A program made the position numbers and the translations under genes. A DNA stretch of 64,000 nt from Cupriavidus sp. IDO (GTDB lineage Bacteria > Pseudomonadota > Gammaproteobacteria > Burkholderiales > Burkholderiaceae): contig NZ_JWMA01000035.1 of assembly GCF_000812465.1 (NCBI RefSeq), positions 1 to 64,000 of the forward strand, written 5' to 3'. Position 1 is the first letter of the stretch. Every line of letters begins with the position of its first letter. The notes beneath the pieces are model-generated. The model did not search any database. It was not told the DNA's origin and saw nothing but the letters and a program-made list of their open reading frames with translations. Below, one piece after another: positions 26,766-36,120 of this stretch.

Positions 26766-27788
26766 ATGTTGAGTTTCAATACCCCGGCGCTTCGGGTGGC
26801 CTCAGCCAGGCTAGCCATACTTGCAAGCCTGGCCGCCGCAATGCTCGGCGTCCTGCCTGGCAGCGGGAGCGCGGCATCGGCGGCCGAACCTGCGTCCGCA
26901 AGCTGGAAGCCTGCAAAGCCCGTTACCTTCATCGTTCCCTTCCCTCCCGCCGGCATCAATGACGTGCTGGCCAGAACCGTGGCGCAGCGGTTGTCGAATG
27001 TGCTCGGCCAACCTGTCGTGGTCGAGAACAGGCCCGGCGCAAGTGGAAACATCGGTGCCGAGGCAATTGTGCGAGCCGCACCGGACGGGCAGACGATTGG
27101 AATTCTCAACAGCATTCATGCGGTCAACGCTGCCTTCTACAGGAAGCTGCCATATAGCGTCACGCGCGATCTGACACCCGTGGCCCCGCTTGGGGAATCT
27201 CCGCTGGTACTGGTGACCAATCCACACACGCCATACAAGTCTGTTCCCGAACTGATTGCGTTTGCCAAGGCAAATCCAGGCAAGGTGAACTACGGAGGAC
27301 CCACGAGCTACCCGCTCGAGATGATCAAGACAATGGCTGGCGTCGACATCACCAATATCCCGTACAAGGGTAGCGGTCCAACCATCAATGACATGATTGC
27401 AGGCCACATCGATCTGGCGACCGGCCCGTTGCTGGAGTACATGCCCCATGTGAAGTCCGGCAAGTTGCGGCTGCTCGCAGTCGGGACACCAGGCCGTCTG
27501 AAGTCCATGCCCGATGTGCCGACGATTGCCGAAGCCATCCCGGGTTACGACATCACGGTCTGGTATGGATTGTTCGCGCCCAAGGGGACTCCCGCGCCGG
27601 TCATCGAACGGTTGCGCGAAGCCACCAGGACCATCATGAATGACCCTGAAGTTCGCAAGCACATGGCTGAACTGAGTGTGGATATCACTTTCAGCCAGGC
27701 TGGTTCCAACGCCTTGTCCAGTCGCTTGTCCAGCGAGACCGAGCGCGCCAGGGGAATTGTTGCCAAAACGGGCGCCTATCTGAATTGA
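26766..27788 (+). CDS. Bug family tripartite tricarboxylate transporter substrate-binding protein
   Basis: A 340-residue periplasmic receptor of the TctC/Bug family. Long signal peptide (about 1-43, ending ASAAEPA), then KPVTFIVPFPPAGINDVLAR (domain 1), VENRPGASGNIGAEA and NYGGPTSYPLEMI. Members bind carboxylates or aromatic acids. No TctAB membrane genes lie nearby, so it is an orphan receptor, common in this group. It ends 29 bp before the cytochrome start. Confidence 0.92.
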   Translation: MLSFNTPALRVASARLAILASLAAAMLGVLPGSGSAASAAEPASASWKPAKPVTFIVPFPPAGINDVLARTVAQRLSNVLGQPVVVENRPGASGNIGAEAIVRAAPDGQTIGILNSIHAVNAAFYRKLPYSVTRDLTPVAPLGESPLVLVTNPHTPYKSVPELIAFAKANPGKVNYGGPTSYPLEMIKTMAGVDITNIPYKGSGPTINDMIAGHIDLATGPLLEYMPHVKSGKLRLLAVGTPGRLKSMPDVPTIAEAIPGYDITVWYGLFAPKGTPAPVIERLREATRTIMNDPEVRKHMAELSVDITFSQAGSNALSSRLSSETERARGIVAKTGAYLN

Positions 27789-27817
27789 GACAGTCAATCT
27801 GCCAAGGGGACATCATT

Positions 27818-28468
27818 GTGAGACGCCGTCCGACACGCCGAACCCACGCTGCCTTGATCGTGGGCTTGCTTGTGCTCGCCTCGCAGGCCCGGGGCGAACC
27901 TGAGGCCGGAGCACAGGACCTGTCGGGTGCACGGCATGTTGCGGAGCAGGTATGTGCGGCGTGCCACGGCGTTGGCGGTCAAAGCAACCAGGGGGCGTAT
28001 CCCAGCCTGGCGGGACAGAATGCGGACTATCTGCTTAAGCAGATGCGGCAATTCAAAGGGAACGCTGGTGAGAAGCCGCTACGTAACAACGAAGTGATGC
28101 GCGCGGTGATGGAACCCTTCAATGACAATGAAATGCAGAATCTCGCCCGCTATTTCAGTCAGCGGGCGCCAGCACGAAGTCAACCAGTCTCAGCGGACCT
28201 GGTCGAGCCTGGTCGCGTGATCTATTGGAAGGGCAATCCAGCCAATGGATTGCCGGCCTGCGTCTCTTGCCATCGGCCCGGCGGTGAGGGGATTGCTCCC
28301 GATTTTCCGAGGATCGGTGGCCAGCAATCCGAGTACGTGGAGAAGCAGCTGCGCGCATGGAGGACGGGCTTGCGAGGCGGGCCGGGGAAGTTGATGAGCC
28401 TGATTGTGCCATTGATGAGCGATGGGGAGATCGAAGCTGTTGCTCAGTACGTCGCGCAACTTCAATGA
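27818..28468 (+). CDS. Diheme cytochrome c
   Basis: A 216-residue exported cytochrome c4-like protein with two heme sites: C46-AA-C49-H50 and C148-VS-C151-H152. The N-terminus is basic then hydrophobic (ALIVGLLVLASQA), a Sec signal. I choose the GTG at 27818 because AAGGGGA lies just upstream; a TTG 33 bp earlier overlaps the Bug gene. It probably carries electrons from a periplasmic oxidation coded by this cluster. Confidence 0.85.
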   Translation: MRRRPTRRTHAALIVGLLVLASQARGEPEAGAQDLSGARHVAEQVCAACHGVGGQSNQGAYPSLAGQNADYLLKQMRQFKGNAGEKPLRNNEVMRAVMEPFNDNEMQNLARYFSQRAPARSQPVSADLVEPGRVIYWKGNPANGLPACVSCHRPGGEGIAPDFPRIGGQQSEYVEKQLRAWRTGLRGGPGKLMSLIVPLMSDGEIEAVAQYVAQLQ

Positions 28469-28532
28469 GGCGGAAAGCCGGTTATCAGGTGAAAGCCAAA
28501 GATTCAGATTCTCAGAAGGAGGAGCACAAAAG

Positions 28533-29681
28533 ATGTTGATCGACAGAAGGCAACTACTGAAGGCCGCAGCCGTCGCAGGAATCGGTGTGGGATCGGCAAA
28601 GACCATGGCCCAGGCATCCGTCACAGCGCCGCCCGAGGGAAATGCGTTGGCGGACAATGCGGTTGGCTCTCCACTTCCGGTACGCAAGCCAGGCAGGATC
28701 CACCGTATCGTCTCGACATCGGAGACCGTGAAGGTCGGCATACTGGATCCGAAAGTCGCGCCAGTAGCAACGGTCGAATCGGGTGATCTGGTCGCATACC
28801 CGGATACCTGGGTGAACTGGGCCAACGGCGCCAGGTACGGCATGAGCTATGCGGATCGGGAACCCGTGCGCAAGCGGTTTCCGCAGGGACCGTACTCGAA
28901 CATTGGTCCGGTCGAAGTCAAGGGTGCCATGCCGGGAGACGTGATTGAATGCCACATGGTCCGGTTGCGACCGATCGGCTGGGGCTGGAACTCGGCGCCC
29001 AAGGGAGTAGGCGCCTTGCCGAACGACTTTGACAAACCGTACCTGCGTTACTTCCAGTTTGACGAGTCGCGCAAGTACACCGAATTCGCACCGGGCATTC
29101 GCATCAGGCTCGCCCCGTTTCAAGGCGTCATGGCGGTCCAGCCTGCTTCAGACGAGCCCGTCAGCGGTATCCTCAGCGGACCGTATGGCGGCAACCTGGT
29201 GTTGCGCGAACTCGTCGAGGGAACCTCGTTGTTTCTGCCGGTGCAGCGCCCGGGCGGGATGGTCTGGACCGGAGACTCCCACGCGGCGCAAGGCGATGGC
29301 GTGGTCAATCAGACTGCGATTGAAACCGCGATGGAGGACATGCAGATCCAATACTTCCTGCACAAGCGAAATGCCCTCGCCCTGCCAATGGCAGAGACGC
29401 CTTCACATTGGATCGCGCTGGGATTCGGCAAGAACCTGGACGATGCCCTGACGGCGTGTTTGCGACACATGATCACCTGGTTGAGCGAAGCTTCCGGCAT
29501 GGACACGCAGGACGTCTACTCGCTCGCAAGTATCGCCGCGAACTTCCGCATTACCCAGTATTCGAACCAGACGGCCAGCAATTACACTTCCATCCCGGCC
29601 AAGACCGTGCATGGGATGCTTCCGAAATCAGTGTTCGAGCCCCGAATCAGGCAGAAGATCTCGGATTCGCTGCGATCCTGA
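28533..29681 (+). CDS. Acetamidase/formamidase family protein, Tat-exported
   Basis: A 382-residue FmdA/AmdA-fold protein. The N-terminus has a twin-arginine signal (DRRQLLKAAAVAGIGVG), so export is expected, unusual for cytoplasmic formamidases. MVWTGDSHAAQGDGVVNQTAIE is the family's active-site signature, with the conserved Asp and His. AGGAGGAG precedes the ATG. Amide hydrolysis is the known family activity; the true substrate here is unknown. Third gene of the Bug-cytochrome-amidase run. Confidence 0.83.
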   Translation: MLIDRRQLLKAAAVAGIGVGSAKTMAQASVTAPPEGNALADNAVGSPLPVRKPGRIHRIVSTSETVKVGILDPKVAPVATVESGDLVAYPDTWVNWANGARYGMSYADREPVRKRFPQGPYSNIGPVEVKGAMPGDVIECHMVRLRPIGWGWNSAPKGVGALPNDFDKPYLRYFQFDESRKYTEFAPGIRIRLAPFQGVMAVQPASDEPVSGILSGPYGGNLVLRELVEGTSLFLPVQRPGGMVWTGDSHAAQGDGVVNQTAIETAMEDMQIQYFLHKRNALALPMAETPSHWIALGFGKNLDDALTACLRHMITWLSEASGMDTQDVYSLASIAANFRITQYSNQTASNYTSIPAKTVHGMLPKSVFEPRIRQKISDSLRS

Positions 29682-29708
29682 CGGCCGGTTGCCGATGGCT
29701 GGCGTGCA

Positions 29709-30563
29709 CTACTGCCCGGATTGCACGCCGGCGACTACGCCCGTACGACGGAATTCCGACGGGCTGATCCCCAGATGCTGGACGAAGAAGCGCGTGAAGT
29801 GGCTTTGTGCGCTGAAGCCCAGCTGGTGCGAAACTTCGCCGATGCTCGTGTGACGCTCAGTCAGCAGCCGGGTGGCAAGACCCACGCGAACCCAGTCGAG
29901 GTACTGCTGGGGCGAGATCCCCATGCAAGCCTTGAACTGATCAAACAGACGGCTTCGCGACATGCCCACTGCATTCGCCACGGTTTCTACATTCGGGTTG
30001 TCCCATGCGTGGTTCCGGATGAACTCCGCCGCGCGTTTGATTCGATAGTCAAGCGGCTTAGATGTGGCCAGGACCTCGGTCATTGAACGATGCCTGGCAT
30101 ATCGTGCCGAAGTCGCTCTTACCAGGTGGGCCACGGCCTCCTCGCAACTTGTGGTCGCATGGGTTTCACCGTGCGCCAGGCAGCTGCTGAGCGCGGCGAG
30201 TGCCGCCGCTATCTCGCCATCCACGCCGGCGGCGAGCTCCTTGAATTGCAGACCGCTTGCCGCGTTCTCAATATCCAGGGTGGTTCCAAGCCAGCCGGGG
30301 TCGAGCAGGAGCGCCAGCAGCAGGGACCGTTCGGGGCCTTGATCCAGTTTGGCGTGTGTCGACCATGGATTGATCAGCAGTGCGCGGTCGTCGGACACCG
30401 TTACCGTACTGTCGTCCACCTTGAAGAGAGCGTCCGAGCCGCCCAGCTTGAAAATCAGATGAAACTCGGCATGAGCGTGTGCGACAAGCGCCCCTTCGAT
30501 CAGATGAAGCGTGGCGCGTCCGAAACTGCCATGAACGATGCGAATGAGCCGGTCCTTGGCCAT
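29709..30563 (-). CDS. AraC family transcriptional regulator
   Basis: A 284-residue AraC/XylS regulator. An N-terminal cupin-like ligand domain (about 20-100; HAHAEFHLIFKLGGSDALF) is followed by a C-terminal double helix-turn-helix (about 180-275): VETVANAVGMSRSRLFDQFK and IGEVSHQLGFSAQSHFTRFF. It is divergent from the 30.8-kb hydrolase and convergent with the amidase, so it may control both. Effector unknown. Confidence 0.88.
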   Translation of the reverse strand: MAKDRLIRIVHGSFGRATLHLIEGALVAHAHAEFHLIFKLGGSDALFKVDDSTVTVSDDRALLINPWSTHAKLDQGPERSLLLALLLDPGWLGTTLDIENAASGLQFKELAAGVDGEIAAALAALSSCLAHGETHATTSCEEAVAHLVRATSARYARHRSMTEVLATSKPLDYRIKRAAEFIRNHAWDNPNVETVANAVGMSRSRLFDQFKACMGISPQQYLDWVRVGLATRLLTERHTSIGEVSHQLGFSAQSHFTRFFVQHLGISPSEFRRTGVVAGVQSGQ

Positions 30564-30779
30564 TGATGTGTCTCCTGAATCCTTGTTGGTGCGCCTTCGC
30601 CTTCTTGGGACGATTGGGTAACCGGGGGGATGCTTTGGTTAGGCTGATAATTCAATGTGCGTTTAAAGTTTAATCGTCGAAGCGATTACCAGACAAGAGG
30701 GAAATAGTAAGTCTTTTAAGTAGAATAAGGCATTGCAGATTGTTCAGCTTTTAAAAATTGGTTATTAATTGGAGGAACT

Positions 30780-31940
30780 ATGTTTCAGTATTTTCCGGGC
30801 AACTATATGTGGTCGCTCTCGGTGCTGCGCTGCATGGCGGGCGGTGGCATCTTTGGAGAGATAGACTGGGTCTGCCGCAATCTGCACGAAGCGTCGAAAG
30901 CCGGCGCCGCGGGTGATACCGAGGCGTGGCACAAGGCGTGGCTCACGCTTTCCGAGCAAGTGGAAGGCGTAGCGCGGGATGCGGCGGGCAAGGGGCACCC
31001 GGTCACCGCGCGGGAGGCCTATTTCCGCGCCGCGCAGTACTACCAATGGACGGAAGCGTTCCTGGATCCGGACGATGCGCGTGCGCCAATTTATTATGGC
31101 AAGCATCTTGACTGTTTCAGGGAATTTGCCGGGCTTAGTTCCCCGCAGGTCGAGATTTTTGATATTCCGTTCGAGAATTCGGCTATCACCGCGTACTTCG
31201 TCAAGGCCCAGAACGTGACCGGTCGGGCGCCAACGGTGTTGTTGCACGACGGCCTCGACGGCACCAAGGAGGAAATGTTCTACGTGGCACGTGCGCTCGC
31301 TGCGCGCGGCATCAATTGCCTTGGCTTTGACGGCCCGGGTCAGGGCGCCACGCTTCGGGTGAAGGGTCTGGTAGCGCGGCATGACTCCGAAGTGGCCCTG
31401 TCGGCAGTGGTCGACTATGTATCGGACAGGGACGATGTCGACGCGGATCGCATCGGATTGATGGCGGCTTCGATGGGGGGCTACTACGCTCCGCGCGCCG
31501 TTTGCTTCGAGAAGCGGATCAAGGCCTGCGCGGCATGGGCGGCCATCTATGACTACTACGCTTGCTGGCAGCGCCGTGTCGGATATGAAAAGGGCGCCGG
31601 CATCCAGCAACTCGATGCCAATGCCGCGCTGGGCACCACCGGCAAGCATTTCCTCCGGATCATGGGCGTCCAGACCTGGGACCAGGCCTTCGAGAAGCTT
31701 GAGAAGTTCCGCCTGAAGGGGGTCGCCTCCAACATTACTTGCGACTTCCTGATCGTTCATGGCGAGCACGACCGGCAAACGCCGCTCATCGAGGCGCAGG
31801 AATTGTTCGCCGAGGCGAGCTCCCGCCACAAGGAACTGCGCGTCTATACCGAAGCAGAAGGCGGCGCCGCGCATGTCCAGCTCGACCGGCCAGAACCTGC
31901 CCTGAGCCTGATCTGCGACTGGTTTGTCGAGCGGCTTTGA
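30780..31940 (+). CDS. Alpha/beta hydrolase related to dihydroxypseudooxynicotine hydrolase / FrsA type
   Basis: A 386-residue hydrolase with an N-terminal helical domain (about 1-125) and an alpha/beta core: oxyanion region LLHDGLDGTKEEMF, nucleophile S231 in AASMGGYY, acid in VHGEHDRQTP and His in GGAAHVQLD. This two-part architecture is that of DUF1100/FrsA-like enzymes and of 2,6-dihydroxypseudooxynicotine C-C hydrolase. GGAGG lies seven bases before the ATG. The 216-bp gap to araC is strikingly AT-rich, consistent with a regulated promoter. Substrate is not determined. Confidence 0.78.
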   Translation: MFQYFPGNYMWSLSVLRCMAGGGIFGEIDWVCRNLHEASKAGAAGDTEAWHKAWLTLSEQVEGVARDAAGKGHPVTAREAYFRAAQYYQWTEAFLDPDDARAPIYYGKHLDCFREFAGLSSPQVEIFDIPFENSAITAYFVKAQNVTGRAPTVLLHDGLDGTKEEMFYVARALAARGINCLGFDGPGQGATLRVKGLVARHDSEVALSAVVDYVSDRDDVDADRIGLMAASMGGYYAPRAVCFEKRIKACAAWAAIYDYYACWQRRVGYEKGAGIQQLDANAALGTTGKHFLRIMGVQTWDQAFEKLEKFRLKGVASNITCDFLIVHGEHDRQTPLIEAQELFAEASSRHKELRVYTEAEGGAAHVQLDRPEPALSLICDWFVERL

Positions 31941-31981
31941 GCGCGCCCCGAGCATTGGCCTCCCTCGTTTAGCAAGCCTCA

Positions 31982-32014
31982 CGAGCCGGCATACAGGCCA
32001 TGTATGCCGGCTCG
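31982..32014. terminator. Perfect 14-bp hairpin after the hydrolase gene
   Basis: CGAGCCGGCATACA (31982-31995) and TGTATGCCGGCTCG (32001-32014) are exact complements around a 5-base loop, 42 bp after the hydrolase stop. The stem is strong enough to terminate transcription, but no T run follows on either strand. It may be a bidirectional terminator without U-tract or a protein site. Confidence 0.5.
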
Positions 32015-32124
32015 AAGCGCATGGAGCCGACCGCTCGCACCCGGGATGCCAATGCGCGGGACGGCTGGAGGGTGGCCACGCGTGCGCTATGTACGAGGAC
32101 TCGCTCATGGATCGGTTGCCTTAG

Positions 32125-32140
32125 TTGCAAACGTTTGCAA
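32125..32140. promoter_or_regulatory. LacI-type palindrome between convergent genes
   Basis: TTGCAAACGTTTGCAA is a perfect 16-bp palindrome with the central CG and GCAAAC/GTTTGC arms typical of LacI/GalR-family operators. It lies between two convergent genes (hydrolase and DsbA-like), where no promoter is expected, and no LacI gene is in the window. Confidence 0.45.
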
Positions 32141-32316
32141 ATTGGCCATGATACCTTCGGATTCATCAGAGCGTTCTGGGGTAAGCACTAGTTGCGGGTA
32201 CGTTTGTGGATCCGTCGGCACTGCGCCGGCCAGTATCTGAAGCGTTGTCTCGGCGCGTGGGGGATCGGCTGCTATTCTCGGGCTGCGAAGGTGCGGCGGA
32301 AGGCACCTGCAGCCAT

Positions 32317-32973
32317 TCACGCACTCCCAGCGTTGGCGGCCTCGGCCTGCAGCACCCTGGTGAAATACTCGGGCGGCTGACCGCCGCTCACGCGATGCCT
32401 GCCAATGACGAACGAAGGCACCGAGTGGATGCCGTCCAGCTGGGCCTGCAGTTCCTGCGCGACAACCTCCGCCTCGCCTGCCGTGCCGCTCAGGTATTCG
32501 CGTACCCTGGCTGCGTCATAGCCTTGCCATGCCGCGATGTCGACAAGGACTTCGATCGATCCGATGTCCTGTCCTTGCGCAAAGTAGGCCTGCATCACCG
32601 CGTCGAACAGGCGGTCCGCACGTGCGGCATCCTGCTGATCCTGTGCATAGCGCATCAGACGGTGCGCCAGCCGCGTATTCGGCGTGATCTGCACGCGGTC
32701 ATAATTGAACGTCAGGCCTACTCGCTTGCCGGCTGCAGCGACGTCTGCGTCGAGGGCTTGTGATCGTGCCCAGCTTCCGAACTTGCGGCTGCGATATTCC
32801 TTGCGGTCCACGCTCGGTATCGGCATGTCCGGGTTGAGTTCGTAGGGTCGGTAGCTGAACCTGGCGCGGTCGGCCATCCCTGCCTGCCCGAGGCTGGCCT
32901 TCAGGGATTGATGCCCGATCCAGCACCAGGGGCAAATGAAGTCATAGGTGATGACGATGTCTATGGGTGTCAT
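32317..32973 (-). CDS. DsbA family oxidoreductase (FrnE-like)
   Basis: A 218-residue thioredoxin-fold protein of the DSBA/2-hydroxychromene-2-carboxylate isomerase superfamily. The CPWC motif (C14, C17) lies in YDFICPWCWIG, and SVPSFVIGRHRVSGGQPPE is the conserved cis-Pro loop. No signal peptide, so it is cytoplasmic, like FrnE. The start at 32973 gives the family N-terminus (MTPIDIVITYDF). Role may be thiol redox or glutathione-dependent isomerisation. It lies 322 bp downstream of the TetR gene on the same strand. Confidence 0.85.
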   Translation of the reverse strand: MTPIDIVITYDFICPWCWIGHQSLKASLGQAGMADRARFSYRPYELNPDMPIPSVDRKEYRSRKFGSWARSQALDADVAAAGKRVGLTFNYDRVQITPNTRLAHRLMRYAQDQQDAARADRLFDAVMQAYFAQGQDIGSIEVLVDIAAWQGYDAARVREYLSGTAGEAEVVAQELQAQLDGIHSVPSFVIGRHRVSGGQPPEYFTRVLQAEAANAGSA

Positions 32974-33295
32974 GGAAGACTCCGCTTGTGCGATGAATCT
33001 GCGATGACCTAAAGGTAGGGCACCGGTCCGGGATTGGGAATGGGGGCGCTGCGCAACCGGGCATTGCATCCCACGCAAAGAGGCGCTGCTGCAAAGGCGG
33101 CCTGGCGCCGATCGACTGCACGCCGAACGCCATCTGTGGTTGTTGGCGGATGATGATGAGATTAGTCCGCGTGCTCGAAGACAGCCATTGTCAGATCGTA
33201 TTACCTGTCTGCGGCTGGGGATTACTGCCCGCCGGCACGGGTGAGCCGGGAGCGTGATGGCGAACCGGGCGTGCCCGGCTGAGTGGAGCGGAGGC
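32974..33295. other. Intergenic region upstream of the DsbA-like gene
   Basis: 322 bp with no convincing gene. It should contain the DsbA-like promoter on the minus strand. The TetR gene ends at its far border. I see no long dyad or repeat in it. Confidence 0.35.
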
Positions 33296-33970
33296 TTACC
33301 GGGCGCTTGCGCGCATTGCGCGGATTGCCGCCGGCGCGCCATGCAGGAACATGTCTACCTTCTGGCGGATAACGGTCTCGATGTCGGTCGGCACCTTGAG
33401 GCCGTAGACCCACTTGCGGACGCCAATATAGAAGATGGCCGCATGCAGGCTCCAGATCATCTCGATCTCGGCCTCGGTCTCTGCCGCATTGCGCGGCGCT
33501 TCGATGCCGAATGCATCCCTGACCTCGGCCAGCACTGGCAGGAAGACCTTGCTGCGCAGCTTGCTGAGGTATTTGTTGTTGATGCCTTCGTGGGTCAGGC
33601 CGGCAAAGATGAACAGCCGGATCCATTCTTCGCGAAGGATCACCGACGAGTAGTCGAGGTAAAAGGCATAGAGCCGCTCGGTCAGAGGCATCGAGCGGTC
33701 AGTGATCTGCCGGTCCCAGTCAGGACGCCACTGGAAGACCTCGTTGTACACGCGCTCGATGAGTGCTTCCTTGCTCTCGAAATAGCGATAGAGCAGGGGT
33801 TGCGTGACACCGATCTGCCGGGCCAGCTCCCGGGTGCTGCCACCAAAGCCATTCCTGGTGAAATGCTCGATCGCCTTGTCGACGATCTGCTGCTCGCGTT
33901 CTTCGGGCAGCAGCCGCCGGGTGCCCTTGACGGCGGCGTCCTCTTTTGCCGGTGCGGTGCCTGACTCCAT
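33296..33970 (-). CDS. TetR family transcriptional regulator
   Basis: A 224-residue repressor-type regulator. The N-terminal helix-turn-helix is in the segment from IVDKAIEHFTRNGFGGSTR to GVTQPLLYRYFESKEALIER (about 29-67), followed by an all-helical ligand domain. It lies 120 bp after the symporter gene and probably belongs to the same minus-strand transcription unit. The AT-rich repeats near 37.85 kb are its best candidate site. Confidence 0.87.
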   Translation of the reverse strand: MESGTAPAKEDAAVKGTRRLLPEEREQQIVDKAIEHFTRNGFGGSTRELARQIGVTQPLLYRYFESKEALIERVYNEVFQWRPDWDRQITDRSMPLTERLYAFYLDYSSVILREEWIRLFIFAGLTHEGINNKYLSKLRSKVFLPVLAEVRDAFGIEAPRNAAETEAEIEMIWSLHAAIFYIGVRKWVYGLKVPTDIETVIRQKVDMFLHGAPAAIRAMRASAR

Positions 33971-34090
33971 GACGTTCTCTCTCGCCGTTGCGATGCGGAT
34001 AATGTCCGGATTCTACCAATCGCCCGATCAATGAGAAGACGGGCGCCCGCAGAACGTCTGCGTCGCCCGTCCCTGAAGGCGCGTGCAAGC

Positions 34091-35728
34091 CTAGCTGGCG
34101 GTCTTGCCGCCGATCCCCAGCTCACAAGCCACGCGCTGGTTCTGATACGCCGCGCGCTCCCACGCACCCCGTGCCGAACGGTCCGTCACCGAGAACACAT
34201 AAATCCCGGCAAACGCTACCAACATCGAAAACAGGGCCGGATATTCATACGGATAGATCGCCGAGGCATGTCCCAGCACCTGCACCCAGACCGTGGGGCT
34301 CAGGATCGTGAGCACGACTGCCGTGATCAGCCCCATCATCCCGCCGAGCACCGCGCCGCGCGTGGTCAGCCCGCGCCAGTAGATCGACAGCAGCAGCACG
34401 GGGAAGTTGGAGCTGGCCGCGATCGAGAACGTCAGGCTGACGATGAAGGCGATGGTCTGCTTCTCGAACAGGATGCCGAGCAGGATCGACAGCACGCCCA
34501 GCACCAGCGTGGTGATGCGCGAGACCCGCATCTCGTCCTGGTCGGACGCCTTGCCCTCGCGAATCACCGTCGCATACAGGTCGTGCGAGATGGCCGAAGA
34601 GCCCGCCAGCGTCAGTCCGGCGACGACGGCGAGGATGGTCGAGAATGCCACGGCGCAGATAAAGCCGAGGAACACGTTTCCGCCAACCGCATGCGCGAGG
34701 TGCACGGCCACCATGTTGACCCCGCCGATCACGGCGCCGGCGCCGTTGTGGTAGAGCGGATCCTGGGCCACCAGCGCGATCGTGCCGAAGCCGATCACGA
34801 TGATCATGGCGTAGCCGGCGCCGACGATGCCGGTGGCATAGAGCACGCTCTTGCGTGCGGCCTTGACATTGCTGACGGTAAAGAAGCGCATCAGGATGTG
34901 CGGCAGGCCAGCGGTGCCGAAGATCAGCGCCAGGCCCAGTGAAACGGCCGACACCGGATCGGAAACGAGGCCGCCGGGGCGCATGATCGCGTCGTGCTTG
35001 CCGTGTGCGGCGATGGCGTGCTCGAACAGGCTGTTCAGGCTGAAGCCGAAGTGGCTCATGACCATGAAGGCCATGAAGGCACAACCAGCCAGCAGCATGA
35101 CCGCCTTGATGATCTGGATCCACGTGGTGGCCAGCATGCCGCCAAAGAACACATACACGACCATCAGCACGCCGACCAGGACCACGGCGGATGTGTAGTT
35201 GAAGCCGAACAGGAGCTCCACCAGCTTGCCGGCGCCGACCATCTGCGAGACCAGGTACAGCAGCACGATCACGATCGAGCTCGATGCCGAAAACCCCCGG
35301 ATGGGACGTTGCCTGAGACGGTATGACAGCACGTCGGCCAGGGTATAGCGCCCCAGGTTGCGCAGCGGCTCGGCGATCAGGAACAGGATGATCGGCCAGC
35401 TGGCCAGAAAGCCGATCGAGTAGATCAGGCCGTCGTAGCCGCTGGTGAAGACCAGTGCCGAAATGCCGAGCAGCGATGCCGCGGACATGTAGTCGCCGGC
35501 AATCGCCCAGCCATTCTGCAAGGCCGTGATCTTGCCGCCGGCAGCGTAGTGGTCGGCTACGCTGTGATTGCGCCTGGCTGCCCAGCGTGTCACGACGAGC
35601 GTGGCGGCGACGAAGACCACGAACATGGCAATGGCGATCAGGTTCAGGCCCTGGCCGACCAGCGGAGTGGCCGCCAGGGCAGGGGTGGCAGCCAAAAGTG
35701 GGGCAACCCCGGTCAGTACGCGCTTCAT
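34091..35728 (-). CDS. Sodium:solute symporter, ActP-like carboxylate permease
   Basis: A 545-residue SSF-family permease. An N-terminal signal-like helix ([20 protein letters not shown]) precedes about thirteen membrane helices, as in acetate permease Act[21 protein letters not shown] and [20 protein letters not shown] are typical of that group. It overlaps its DUF485 partner by four bases. In this context it more likely imports a catabolic carboxylate than acetate alone. Confidence 0.88.
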   Translation of the reverse strand: MKRVLTGVAPLLAATPALAATPLVGQGLNLIAIAMFVVFVAATLVVTRWAARRNHSVADHYAAGGKITALQNGWAIAGDYMSAASLLGISALVFTSGYDGLIYSIGFLASWPIILFLIAEPLRNLGRYTLADVLSYRLRQRPIRGFSASSSIVIVLLYLVSQMVGAGKLVELLFGFNYTSAVVLVGVLMVVYVFFGGMLATTWIQIIKAVMLLAGCAFMAFMVMSHFGFSLNSLFEHAIAAHGKHDAIMRPGGLVSDPVSAVSLGLALIFGTAGLPHILMRFFTVSNVKAARKSVLYATGIVGAGYAMIIVIGFGTIALVAQDPLYHNGAGAVIGGVNMVAVHLAHAVGGNVFLGFICAVAFSTILAVVAGLTLAGSSAISHDLYATVIREGKASDQDEMRVSRITTLVLGVLSILLGILFEKQTIAFIVSLTFSIAASSNFPVLLLSIYWRGLTTRGAVLGGMMGLITAVVLTILSPTVWVQVLGHASAIYPYEYPALFSMLVAFAGIYVFSVTDRSARGAWERAAYQNQRVACELGIGGKTAS

Positions 35729-36084
35729 GGCTGTTCTCCCTTGCGGATCTCCGCAATCATCTTGTCGTAGACCGTGTTGCTGCGATGCACATAGATGGCC
35801 ACCAGTGCGAAGGTGAAGGCGAACATGCCGAACCCGATGGGGATGCCGATGCTCATTGGCTGGCCCGGTGTCAGGGGCAGCGCAAGCAGGTCCGGGCGGA
35901 AGGCCAGGGTAAGGATGAAGCCGAAGTAGACCACCAGCATGGCGGCGGTGAGCGACCACGAGAAGCGGCGGCGCATGCGGTGCAGGCGCTCGAAGCCTGG
36001 CTGGCTCAGCATCGGGTGTGGAACCACTGGTGCGTCGATCCCGGCAAGGCCGAGATTCGCTGGACAGGGGGCGGCTTGGGGCAT
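35725..36084 (-). CDS. DUF485 membrane protein (symporter partner)
   Basis: A 119-residue inner-membrane protein with two helices (about 45-66 and 82-105) and the DUF485 segment [20 protein letters not shown]. The family (YjcH in E. coli) is encoded immediately before ActP-type permeases and presumably helps their function. ATGA overlap with the permease start. Confidence 0.88.
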   Translation of the reverse strand: MPQAAPCPANLGLAGIDAPVVPHPMLSQPGFERLHRMRRRFSWSLTAAMLVVYFGFILTLAFRPDLLALPLTPGQPMSIGIPIGFGMFAFTFALVAIYVHRSNTVYDKMIAEIRKGEQP

Positions 36085-36120
36085 GATGTTGTCTCCGTTT
36101 GGGGGTTTCCCGGGGGCGGG

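Noticed and set aside
30765..32108. 447-codon minus-strand frame opposite the 30.8-kb hydrolase
   Set aside because: It lies almost fully antisense to a gene with a complete hydrolase triad; its composition is that of a shadow frame.
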